A stretch of 64,000 bases of DNA from Rhipicephalus microplus. Lineage: Eukaryota > Arthropoda > Arachnida > Ixodida > Ixodidae. Shown piece after piece: positions 1 to 10,300 of this stretch. The position numbers and the translations under genes were made by a program. The DNA lies in the NCBI RefSeq assembly GCF_043290135.1, contig NW_027464792.1:217781-281780 (forward strand), given 5' to 3'. The notes under the pieces were generated by a model. That model was given only the letters and a program-made list of their open reading frames with translations. It was not told the origin of the DNA and searched no databases. Each line of letters opens with the position of its first letter. Position 1 is the first letter of the stretch.

Positions 1-68
1 ATGCCGTGTTTTTCACCATTACAAGTCGGGAACTGCGATATCTAATGTGAAAGCGCTTGAAAACGTCG
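1..68 (+). repeat. Satellite leader, 3' part
   Basis: The window opens inside a partial monomer whose 3' end reads CTTGAAAACGTCG. In this window that ending always precedes an S1 telomere-repeat block, and one follows here. Confidence 0.9.
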
Positions 69-195
69 TTAGGTTAGGTTAGGTTAGGTTAGGTTTGGTT
101 AGGTTAGGTTAGGTTAGGTCAGCTTAGGGTATGTTAGGTAAGGTTTGGTTAGGGTAGGTTAGGTTAGGTTGGGTTAGGTAAGGTTAGGTTAGGTT
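69..195 (+). repeat. TTAGG block 1, family S1
   Basis: 127 bp of TTAGG with the S1 signature GTCAGCTTAGGGTATG. It ends in GGTTGATATGAACCGCGC rather than the usual TTAAGATATG, a variant also seen after blocks 18 and 21. Confidence 0.95.
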
Positions 196-1976
196 GATAT
201 GAACCGCGCTAAAACCGCATTAAACAATGTCACTTAGTGAGATGCTGTGTTTTTCACCATTACAAGTCGGGAACTTCGATATCTAATGTGAAAGCGCATG
301 AAACCGTCGTAATCTTGTAGAAAACATTGTAAAGTAGCGAATAAAACGTTTTCTAACGATAGAAGTGCGAAGGTTCGGTTAGTTTGAGCTAGGTAGCGTC
401 GTGAAACCACCAAAAACGATGTCATCTAACGAGATAGTGTTGTTTTATTGCGAGTACGAAACTGCGATAGGTGAAATATTGGGAAAGCACACAAAATGGC
501 ATGAACTAGCCAGATACTGCGTCTTGTGCCGTTACAAGTGCGAAACTGCTTTATTGTGATATTCTCGTTAAAGCGCATGCAAGTATCTTGAAACCTTAAA
601 GAACGATGTCATTTAGCGAGATACAGCGTTCTGTACTGTAATAAGTTGGTGAGAAACTGTGAGGTCAAGCAAATATCGTAATTGTGAACGAAACAGTGTA
701 ATTGAGCGTATCTAGATACAAGTGCGAATGTTAGGTTAGGTTAAGATATCAACCGTCGTAAAACCGCATTAAACAATGTCACTTAGTGAGATGTAGTGTT
801 TTTCAACATTACAAGTCGGGAACTACGATATCTAATGTGAAAGCGCATGAAACCGTCGTAATCTTGTAGAAAACATTGTAAAGTTGCGAGTAAAACGTTT
901 TCTAACGATAGAAGTGCGAAGGTTAGCTTGAGTTATGTTAGTTTAAGCTATGTAGCGTCGTGAGACCACCAAAAACGACGTCATCTAACGAGATAGTGTT
1001 GTTTTATTGCGAGTATTAAACTGCGATAGGTGAAATGTTGTGAAAGCACACAAAACGGCATGAACAAGCCAAATACTGCGTGTTCTACCGTTACAAGTGC
1101 GAAACTGCTATATTGTGTTATTCTCGTTAAAGCGCATGCAAGCATCGTGAAACCTTAAAGAACAATGTCATTTAGCGAGATACAGCGTTCTGTACTGCAA
1201 TAAGTTGGTGCACAACGTTGAGGTTATGCAAATATCGTAATTGTGAACGAAACAGTGTAATAGAGCGTTTTTCAATACAAGTACGAATGTTAGGTTAGGT
1301 TGACATATCAACCATCGTAAAACCGCATTAAACAATGTCACTTAGTGAGATGTAGTGTTTTTCAACATTACAAGTCGGGAACTACGATATCTAATGTGAA
1401 AGCGCATGAAACCGTCGTAATCTTGTAGAAAACATTGTAAAGTTGCGAGTAAAACGTTTTCTAACGATAGAAGTGCGAAGGTTAGCTTGAGTTATGTTAG
1501 TTTAAGCTATGTAGCGTCGTGAGACCACCAAAAAGGACGTCATCTAACGAGATAGTGTTGTTTTATTGCATGTACGAAACTGCAATAGGTGAAATGTTGT
1601 GAAAGTACACAAAACGGCATGAACAAGCCAAATACTGCGTGTTCTACCGTTACAAGTGCGAAACTGCTATATTGTGATATTCTCGTTAAAGCGCATGCAA
1701 GCATCGTGAAACCTTAAAGAACAATGTCATTTAGCGAGATACAGCGTTCTGTACTGCAATAAGTTGGTGAAAAACTGTGAGGTTATGCAAATATCGTAAT
1801 TGTGAACGAAACAGCGTAATAGAGCGTTTTTCAATACAAGTACGAATGTTAGGTTAGGTTAAGATATGAACCGTCGTAAAACCGCACTAAACAATGTCAC
1901 TTAGTGAGATGCAGTGTTTTTCACCATTACAAGTCGGGAACTGCGATATCTAATGTGAAAGCGCTTGCAAACGTCG
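196..1976 (+). repeat. Satellite run, monomers a-b-b plus leader
   Basis: Three monomers of about 559 bp (the first about 10 bp shorter), then a 104-bp leader. Two rare variants link it to distant copies. GAACTTCGAT at 271 recurs only near 32209, and GGTGCACAACGTTG near 1207 recurs near 33947. The type-a monomer carries the fortuitous 63-codon minus-strand frame (234-425). Confidence 0.93.
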
Positions 1977-2110
1977 TTAGGTTAGGTTAGGTTAGGTTAG
2001 GTTAGGTTAGGTTAGGTTACGTTAGGTTAGGTTTGGTTAGGTTAGGTTAGGTTAGGTTAGGTTATGTTAGGCTAGGTTGGGTTAGGTTAGGTTAGGTTAC
2101 GTTAGGTTAA
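1977..2110 (+). repeat. TTAGG block 2, family S2
   Basis: 134 bp, with TTACG and TTTGG variants followed by the GTTATGTTAGGCTAGG signature. It ends TTACGTTAGGTTAAGG. Confidence 0.95.
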
Positions 2111-3892
2111 GGTATGAACCGTCGTAAAACCGCAATAAACAATGTCACTTAGTGAGATGCAGTGTTTTTCACCTTTACAAGTTGGGAACTGCGATATCTA
2201 ATGTGAAAGCGCTTGAAACCGTCGTAATGTTGCAGAAAGCAATGTAAAGTAGCGAGTAAAACGTTTTCTAACGATAGAAGTGCGAAACTTAGGTTATGTT
2301 AGTTTAAGCTAGGTAGCGTCGTGAAACCACCAAAAACGACGTCATCTAACGAGATAGTGTTGTTTTATTGCGAGTACGAAACTGCGATAGGTAAAATGTT
2401 GTGAAAGCACACAAAACGGCATGAACAAGCCAAATACTGCGTGTTGTACCGTTACAAGTGCGAAACTGCTATGTTTTGACATTCTCGGTAAAGCGCATGC
2501 AAGTATCGTGAAACCTTAAAGAACGATGTCATTTAGCGAGATACAGCGTTCTGTACTGTAATAAGTTGGTGAGAAACTGTGAGGTCAAGCAAATATCGTA
2601 ATTGTGAACGAAACAGTGTAATTGAGCGTCTTTAGATACAAGTGCGAATGTTAGGTTAGGTTGACATATCAACCGTCGTAAAACCGCATTAATGTCACTT
2701 AGTGAGATGTAGTGTTTTTCAACATTACAAGTCGGGAACTACGATATCTAATGTGAAAGCGCATGAAACTGTCGTAATCTTGTAGAAAACATTGTAAAGT
2801 TGCGAGTAAAACGTTTTCTAACGATAGAAGTGCGAAGGTTAGTTTAGGTTAGGTTAGTTTAAGCTAGGTAGCGTCATGAAACTACCAAAAACGACGTCAT
2901 CTAACGAGATAGTGTTGTTTTATTGCGAGTATTAAACTGCGATAGGTGAAATGTTGTGAAAGCACACAAAACGGCATGAACAAGCCAAATACTGCGTGTT
3001 CTACCGTTACAAGTGCGAAACTGCTATATTGTGATATTATCGTTAAAGCGCATGCAAGCATCGTGAAACCTTAAAGAACGATGTCATTTAGCGAGATACA
3101 GCGTTCTGTACTGTAATAAGTTGGTGAGAAACTGTGAGGTCAAGCAAATATCGTAATTGTGAACGAAACAGTGTAATTGAGCGTCTTTAGATACAAGTGC
3201 GAATGTTAGGTTAGGTTGACATATCAACCGTCGTAAAACCGCATTAAACAATGTCACTTAGTGAGATGTAGTGTTTTTCAACATTACAAGTCGGGAACTA
3301 CGATATCTAATGTGAAAGCGCATGAAACCGTCGTAATCTTGTAGAAAACATTGTAAAGTTGCGAGTAAAACGTTTTCTAACGATAGAAGTGCGAAGGTTA
3401 GGTTAGGTTAGGTTAGTTTAAGCTAGGTAGCGTCGTGAAACTACCAAAAACGACGTCATCTAACGAGATAGTGTTGTTTTATAGCGAGTATTAAACTGCG
3501 ATAGGTGAAATGTTGTGAAAGCACACAAAACGGCATGAACAAGCCAAATACTGCGTGTTCTACCGTTACAAGTGCGAAACTGCTATATTGTGATATTCTC
3601 GTTAAAGCGCATGCAAGCATCGTGAAACCTTAAAGAAATATGTCATTTAGCGAGATACAACGTTCTGTACTGCAATAAGTTGGTGAAAAACTGTGAGGTT
3701 ATGCAAATATCGTAATATTGAACAAAACAGTGTAATAAAGTGTTTTTAGATACAAGTGCGAATGTTAGGTTAGGTTAAGATATGAACCATCGTAAAACCG
3801 CATTAAACAATGTCAATTAGTGAGATGCAGTGTTTTTCACCATTAAAAGTCGGGAACTGCGATATCTAATGTGAAAGCGCTTGCAACCGTCG
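2111..3892 (+). repeat. Satellite run, monomers d-e-e plus leader
   Basis: Three monomers and a leader ending TTGCAACCGTCG. The second monomer lacks six bases (GCATTAATGTCAC near 2686). The same deletion recurs near 35423 and 38102, which marks shared ancestry with those runs. Confidence 0.93.
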
Positions 3893-4543
3893 TTAGGTTA
3901 GGTTAGGTTAGGTTTTGTTAGGTTAGGTTAGGTTAGGTTAGATTAGGTTAGGTTGGGTTGAGTTGGGTTAGGTTAGGTTAGGTTAGGTTAGGTTGGGTTA
4001 GGTTAGGTTAGGTTAGGTTAGGTTACGTTAGGTTAGGTTAGGTTAGGTTACGTTAGGTTAGGTTAGGTTAGGTAAGGATAATTTGGTTAGGTTAGGTAAG
4101 GTTAGGTTAGGTTAGGTTGGGTTGGGTGTTGTTGGGTTGGGTGTTGTTGGGTTGGGTTGGGTTGGGTTAGGTTGGGTTAGGTTAGGTTAGGTTACGTTAG
4201 GTTAGGTTAGGTATGGTTACGTTAGGTTATGTTAGGTTAGGTTAGGTTACGTTAGGTTAGGTTAGGTCAGGTAAGGTTAGGTTACGTTAGAATAGGTTAG
4301 GTTAGGTTAGGTTACGTTAGGTTAGGTTAAGTTAGGTTAGGTTAGGTTTGGTTAGGTTTGGTTAGGTTAGCTTAGGTTAGGTTAGGTTGGGTTGGGTTGG
4401 GTTGGGTTAGGTTAGGTTAGGTTAGGTTAGGTTGGGTTAGGTAGTTTAGGTTAGGTTAGGTTAGGTTAGGTTGGGTTGGGTTGGGTTAGGTTAGGTTAGG
4501 TTAGGTTTGGTAAGGTTAGGTTAGGTTAGGTTACGTTAGGTTA
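3893..4543 (+). repeat. TTAGG block 3, family L1
   Basis: 651 bp. The L1 landmark AAGGATAATTTGG lies near 4073. Two GTGTTGTT motifs lie among GGG-rich units near 4127-4150, and the single-copy TTAGAATAGG lies near 4288. The block ends with the pure L1 tail GGTTTGGTAAGG. Confidence 0.95.
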
Positions 4544-5217
4544 AGGTATGAACCGTCGTAAAACCGCATTAAACAATGTCACTTAGTGAGATGCAGTGTT
4601 TTTCACCTTTACAAGTTGGGAACTGTGATATCTAATGTGAAAGCGCTTGAAACCGTCGTAATGTTGTAGAAAGCAATGTAAAGAGTAAAACGTTTTCTAA
4701 CGATAGAAGTGCGAAGGTTATGTTAGGTTGAGTTATGTTAGTTTAAGCTAGGTAGCGTCGTGAAACTACCAAAAACAACGTCATCTAACGAGATAGTGTT
4801 GTTTTATTGCGAGTACGAAACTGCGATAGGTGAAATGTTGTGAAAGCACACAAAACGGCATGAACAAGCCAAATACTGCGTGTTGTACCGTTACAAGTGC
4901 GAAACTGCTATGTTGTGATATTCTCGTTAAAGCGCATGCAAGCATCGTGAAACCTTAAAGAACGATGTCATTTAGCGAGATACAGCGTTCTGTACTGCAA
5001 TAAGTTGGTGAAAAACTGTGAGGTTATGCAAATATCCTAATTGTGAACGAAACAGTGTAATAGAGCGTTTTTTAATGCAAGTGCGAATGTTAGGTTAGGT
5101 TAAGATATGAACCGTCGTAAAACCGCATTAAACAATGTCACTTAGTGAAATGCAGTGTTTTTCACCATTACAAGTCGGGAACTGCGATATCTAATGTGAA
5201 AGCGCTTGCAAACGTCG
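4544..5217 (+). repeat. Satellite run, monomer c plus leader
   Basis: One monomer with a small private deletion near 4680 (GTAAAGAGTAAAAC, missing the TAGCG part), then a leader ending TTGCAAACGTCG. It is homologous to 62610-63287. Confidence 0.93.
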
Positions 5218-5366
5218 TTAGGTTAGGTTAGGTTAGGTTAGGTTACGTTAGGTTAGGTTAGGTTAGGTTTGTTAGGTTAGGTTAGGTTAGGTTAGGGATG
5301 TTAGGTAAGGTTTGGTTAGGTTAGGTTAGGTTAGGTTGGGTTAGGTAAGGTTAGGTTAGGTTAAGT
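5218..5366 (+). repeat. TTAGG block 4, family S3
   Basis: About 149 bp with the S3 signature AGGGATGTTAGG. It is 11 bp shorter than its paralogue block 7: two TTAGG units and one base in GGTTTGTTAGG. Confidence 0.94.
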
Positions 5367-6586
5367 TATGAACCGCGCTAAAACCGCATTATACAATGTC
5401 ACTTAGTGAGATGCTGTGTTTTTCACCATTACAAGTCGGGAACTGCGATATCTAATGTGAAAGCGCATGAAACCGTCGTAATCTTGCAGAAAACATTGTA
5501 AAGTAGCGAATAAAACGTTTTCTAACGATAGAAGTGCGAAGGTTCGGTTAGTTTGAGCTAGGTAGCGTCGTGAAGCCACCAAAAACGATGTCATCTAACG
5601 AGATAGTGTTGTTTTATTGCGAGTACTAAACTGCGATAGGTGAAATATTGGGAAAGCACACAAAATGGCATGAACTAGCCAGATACTGCGTCTTGTGCCG
5701 TTACAAGTGCGAAACTGCTTTATTGTGATATTCTCGTTAAAGCGCATGCAAGTATCGTGAAACCTTAAAGAACGATGTCATTTAGCGAGATACAGCGTTC
5801 TGTACTGTAATAAGTTGGTGAGAAACTGTGAGGTCAAGCAAATATCGTAATTGTGAACGAAACAGTGTAATTGAGCGTATTTAGATACAAGTGCGAATGT
5901 TAGGTTAGGTTGAGATATCAACCGTCGTAAAACCGCATTAAACAATGTCACTTAGTGAGATGTAGTGTTTTTCAACATTACAAGTCGGGAACTACGATAT
6001 CTAATGTGAAAGCGCATAAAACCGTCGTAATCTTGTAGAAAACATTGTAAAGTTGCGAGTAAAACGTTTTCTAACGATAGAAGTGCGAAGGTTAGCTTAA
6101 GTTATGTTAGTTTAAGCTATGTAGCGTCGTGAGACCACCAAAAAGGACGTCATCTAACGAGATAGTGTTGTTTTATTGCATGTACGAAACTGCAATAGGT
6201 GAAATGTTGTGAAAGTACACAAAACGGCTTGAACAAGCCAGATACTGCGTGTTGTACCGTTACAAGTGCGAAACTGCTATAATGTGATATTCTCGTTAAA
6301 GCGCATGCAAGCATCGTGAAACCTTAAAGAACGATGTCATTTAGCGAGATACAGCGTTCTGTACTGCAATAAGTTGGTGAAAAACTGTGAGGTTATGCAA
6401 ATATCGTAATTGTGAACGAAACAGTGTAATAGAGCGTTTTTCAATACAAGTACGAATGTTAGGTTAGGTTAAGATATGAATCGTCGTAAAACCGCATTAA
6501 ACAATGTCACTTAGTGAGATGCAGTGTTTTTCACCATTACAAGTCGGGAACTGCGATATCTAATGTGAAAGCGCTTGCAAACGTCG
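5367..6586 (+). repeat. Satellite run, monomers a-b plus leader
   Basis: Two monomers and a leader. The rare variant CGCATTATACAATG just after the block is shared with the runs starting at 13492 and 14313. From 5371 the sequence aligns to 14319 onward at a constant offset of 8948. Confidence 0.93.
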
Positions 6587-6705
6587 TTAGGTTAGGTTAG
6601 GTTAGGTTAGGTTAGGTTAGGTTAGGTTTGGTTAGGTTAGGTTAGGTTAGGTTAGGTTATGTTAGGTTAGGTTGGGTTAGGTTAGGTAAGGTTACGTTAG
6701 GTTAA
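6587..6705 (+). repeat. TTAGG block 5, family S2'
   Basis: 119 bp. It contains GGTTATGTTAGG but lacks the GGCTAGG of S2, and ends GGTAAGGTTACGTTAGG. It is paralogous to block 8. Confidence 0.94.
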
Positions 6706-7079
6706 GGTATGAACCGTCGTAAAACCGCATTAAACAATGTCACTTAGTGAGATGCAGTGTTTTTCACCTTTACAAGTTGGGAACTGCGATATCTAATGTG
6801 AAAGCGCTTGAAACCGTCGTAATGTTGTAGAAAGCAATGTAAAGTAGCTAGTAAAACGTTTTCTAACGATAGAAGTGCGAAGGTTATGTTAGGTTGAGTT
6901 ATGTTAGTTTAAGCTACGTAGCGTCGTGAAACCACCAAAAACGACGTCATCTAACGAGATAGTGTTGTTTTATTGCGAGTATTAAACTGCGATAGGTGAA
7001 ATGTTGTGAAAGCACACAAAACGGCATGAACAAGCCAAATACTGCGTGTTCTACCGTTACAAGTGCGAAACTGCTATAT
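6706..7079 (+). repeat. Satellite monomer c, left part, interrupted by insertion
   Basis: Monomer sequence runs up to CTGCTATAT, where the retrotransposon begins. The rest of the monomer resumes at 12531. The uninterrupted paralogue is at 15654-16027. Confidence 0.95.
7076..7079. repeat. Target site duplication, left
   Basis: ATAT immediately left of the LTR. It is repeated at 12531-12534 and present once in the empty paralogous site at 16024-16027. Confidence 0.92.
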
Positions 7080-7232
7080 TGTCACGTTAAAGAGACAGGA
7101 GACGTTTTTTAAGGCGTCCTCACAAAAAGTCCGAAGAGCGGTCGGCTCAGCGCAGCCAAAAACAGAACAATGGCACGAGGGGGACTGCCACTTCGTCTGC
7201 CTCTTTTGCGCTGGCAGATCAAGCGCGCGGCA
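7080..7232 (-). repeat. 3' LTR
   Basis: 153 bp, bounded TG...CA in element orientation (TGCCGCGCGC ... AACGTGACA). It is identical to the 5' LTR. I see no AATAAA polyadenylation signal in it. Confidence 0.95.
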
Positions 7233-7247
7233 CTGCCCCTCCTCCCT
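7233..7247 (-). other. Polypurine tract
   Basis: Reads AGGGAGGAGGGGCAG on the element strand and directly abuts the 3' LTR. This is the expected position for the plus-strand DNA primer. Confidence 0.85.
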
Positions 7248-7302
7248 GAAGAGCATCGCCTCGATGCTAAACGAAGCGTGTATCGTAAAAAAAAAAACAT
7301 TG
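7248..7302 (-). other. Short 3' untranslated region of the element
   Basis: About 55 bp between the pol stop and the polypurine tract. It contains a run of thymines on the element strand (7287-7297). No coding frame is visible, so there is no env. Confidence 0.8.
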
Positions 7303-10300
7303 TCACAGTGTGTGGTACGGTTTTAACCGCACCACGTGTACAATCTCGGGTCGTAGCTGTCGGCGTCGGGGTGGTTGGCTTCCGTCCGGAAGGACTTCGT
7401 AATTGACGTCGCTCACTTGTCGTAGCACTTTGTACGGGCCAAAATACCGACTGAGAAGCTTCTCAGAGAGACCTTTGCAGCGCACAGGGGTCCAAACCAA
7501 CACCTGGTCACCTGGTTTATAATCGACTTGTCTGTGGCAGCGGTTGTAGCGCTGTGCATCGACGCCTTGTTGTTTCTTGATGTTTACGCGGGCTAGTTGA
7601 CGTGCTTCCTCGGCTCGTTGCACGAAACACTCAGCATCTTCGTCGAGATTCTCGATGTTGTCAATGTCGCATGGGAGCATTGCGTCCAACATCGTCTGAA
7701 CGTCCCGACCGTATAGAAGACGAAACGGAGTGAATCGTGTGGTCTCTTGCGTAGCGGTATTATACGCGAATGTTACGTAAGGCAGTATTTCATCCCACGT
7801 CTTGTGCTGTACGTCTATGTACATAGACAGCATATCAGTCATCGTTTTGTTAAGCCGCTCGGTCAGTCCATTTGTCTGAGGGTGATACGCTGTTGTCTTG
7901 CGATGCGTGGAGTAACTTAACTGAAAAACTTGTTCAAGGAGCCTTGCTGTAAACGCTGTTCCTCGGTCTGTGATGACACAGGATGGAGCACCGTGGCGTA
8001 ATACAATTCTCTCGATGAAAAACTGAGCAACTTCACAAGCCGTGCTTTTAGGAAGCGCCTTAGTTTCAGCATAGCGGGTTAGATAATCTGTAGCGACGAT
8101 TATCCACTTGTTGCCGGAAGATGACAAGGGAAACGGACCCAGGAGGTCCATGCCGACTTGATCGAAGGGTGTTCTGGGTGGCTCGATAGGGTGAAGTAAT
8201 CCCGCAGGCTTAACAGATGGGGATTTTCGGCGCTGGCATTCGCGGCAGGCTTTAACGTACTGTTTAACGCAAGCGGCAAGTTTCGGCCAGTAGTAAGACT
8301 TTCGTACCCTAGCGATGGTTCGGGTGATGCCCAGATGGCCCGATGGAGGCTCGTTGTGGCAGGCAAATAGAATTTCCTCACGCAGCTCTGCGGGGACGAC
8401 CAACAGGTAAGTTTTGTTGCTGGCGGCTGCGTTCTTCTTGTACAACACGCCCTGTCGTAAGCAGAAGGATGACAATCCGCGAGTTATATGCTGGGGCAGT
8501 GATACGTTGCGGCCCTCTAGATGTTCAATGATAGGTCGCAATTGAGCATCTGCTCGCTGCCGTAAAGCCAAGTCTGTTACGCTTACGGAGCCAAGGAAAG
8601 GGCAGTCCTCTTCGAAGCTCTGAGCGGCAGGCTCAACTGGCGCGCGTGACAACGTGTCCGCATCTTCGTGTGCACGACCGGACTTGTACACGATAGTGAC
8701 GTCGTACTCCTGCAGACGTAAGCTCCACCTTGCCAGTCGTCCGGAGGGGTCTCTGAGGTTCGCAAGCCAGCACAGCGAGTGATGATCCGTCACTACTCTG
8801 AATGGACGGCCGTAAAGGTAAGGTCGAAACTTAGCAATTGCCCACACGACAGCAAGGCACTCCTTCTCCGTGGTACTGTAGTTTGACTCCGGGCGTGTTA
8901 GGGTTCGGCTTGCGTAGGCGATAACCTTTTCAATTCCCTCCTGCCGTTGGACGAGTACCGCGCCCAGACCGACGTTACTGGCGTCGGTATGAATTTCTGT
9001 TTCGGCTTCCTCGTCGAAATGTCCAAGAACAGGTGGTGATGCCAGGCGAAGCCGAAGCTCTGTGAATGCTGATTCTTGTTCAGCACTCCAAACGAACGGC
9101 GTATCGTCTCTAGTGAGTCTAGTTAATGGTTCGGCAATTTTCGAAAAATTGCCTATAAAGCGCCGGTAGTACGCGCATAGACCAAGAAACCGCCGCACAC
9201 TTTTCTTATCGGCAGGAGTCGGGAAGGCTGCGACAGCGGCGGTTTTCTCAGGGTCAGGACGGACGCCTTCTGCGCTTACGACATGTCCAAGGAACTTTAG
9301 TTCTTCGTAACCGAAATGGCATTTTTGCGGCTTTAACGTAAGGTTAGCCGTCCGAATCGCCTCAAGTACTTGTCGTAGTCGCTTCAGATGTTCGGAGAAG
9401 CTGGTTGAAAACACGACCACATCATCCAAGTACACAAGGCAGCTTTGCCATTTTAAGTCAGTCAACACAGTGTCCATCATGCGTTGGAAGGTAGCTGGCG
9501 CAGAGCAGAGTCCGAACGGTAGCACCCGAAATTCGTAGAGGCCATCCGGCGTGACAAAGGCGGTTTTTTCGCGGTCGCGCTCATCAACCTCAATTTGCCA
9601 GTAGCCACTCTTTAAATCCAGGGAAGAAAAATACTTCGCTCGTCGTAGTCGGTCAAGCGAGTCATCAATACGCGGCAGCGGATAAACATCTTTTTTTGTG
9701 ACGTTGTTGAGCTTTCTGTAATCTACACAGAAGCGAAGCGTACCGTCCTTCTTCTTAACCAGAACGACCGGTGAGGACCAGGGACTGTTCGAAGGCTGGA
9801 TAACGCCGTCGTCGATCATTTCTTTCACTTGCTGCTTGATAGCTGCGCGTTCTGTCGGCGAGACGCGGTATGGCTGTTGGTGAATAGGTCTTGCGTCGTC
9901 GTAAGTGATTATCCTGTGCTGTGTAATTGGCGTCTGACTCACTTTAGACGACTGAGCAAAGCACGCCCTGAATTCAAACAATAGCTCTCGCAAGGCCCTC
10001 TGGTTCTCTTCTGGCAGTGCACTGTTCATGTCAACATCTATTACGGTTTGTCCATTGCGGCTACTGTCTTCACAGGCAAAACACTCAATGACGTCCTCCA
10101 AGGCTTCAGCGTAGGCGACCGCAGTGCCCCGGAAAAGGTGACGATGCTCATTAGTGAAATTTGTAATCATGACCTCGGCTGTACCGTTCCGAATGTCAAT
10201 GATGCCTCGTGCCACAGAAATTCCAAGCGCCAGCAGCAGGGAGACGTTGCACTCTGCCACTGTTTCACCGTCACTGGTTCCTTCGGAAGTCACCTGAATT

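Noticed and set aside
69..195. Telomere-specific non-LTR elements (SART or TRAS type) inserted in TTAGG
   Set aside because: No endonuclease or reverse transcriptase remnants and no poly(A) tails lie next to the blocks. The only RT belongs to the LTR element, which inserted in monomer sequence at ATAT.
240..275. CENP-B box in the monomer (CGGG near 267)
   Set aside because: The required TTCG at the correct spacing before CGGG is absent.
234..425. 63-codon minus-strand open frame repeated through the array
   Set aside because: It lies wholly inside satellite monomer, has no recognisable domain, signal or start context, and exists only because the monomer is copied. Not annotated as a gene.
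1977..2110. True chromosome terminus made of fresh telomerase repeats
   Set aside because: Blocks are flanked by satellite on both sides, are degenerate, and share the same variants in the same order. They are copied DNA.
3893..4543. CRISPR array or bacterial tandem repeat
   Set aside because: 5-bp units without spacers, arthropod telomere motif and eukaryotic retrotransposon context.
7233..7302. env gene downstream of pol
   Set aside because: Only about 70 bp separate the pol stop from the 3' LTR.
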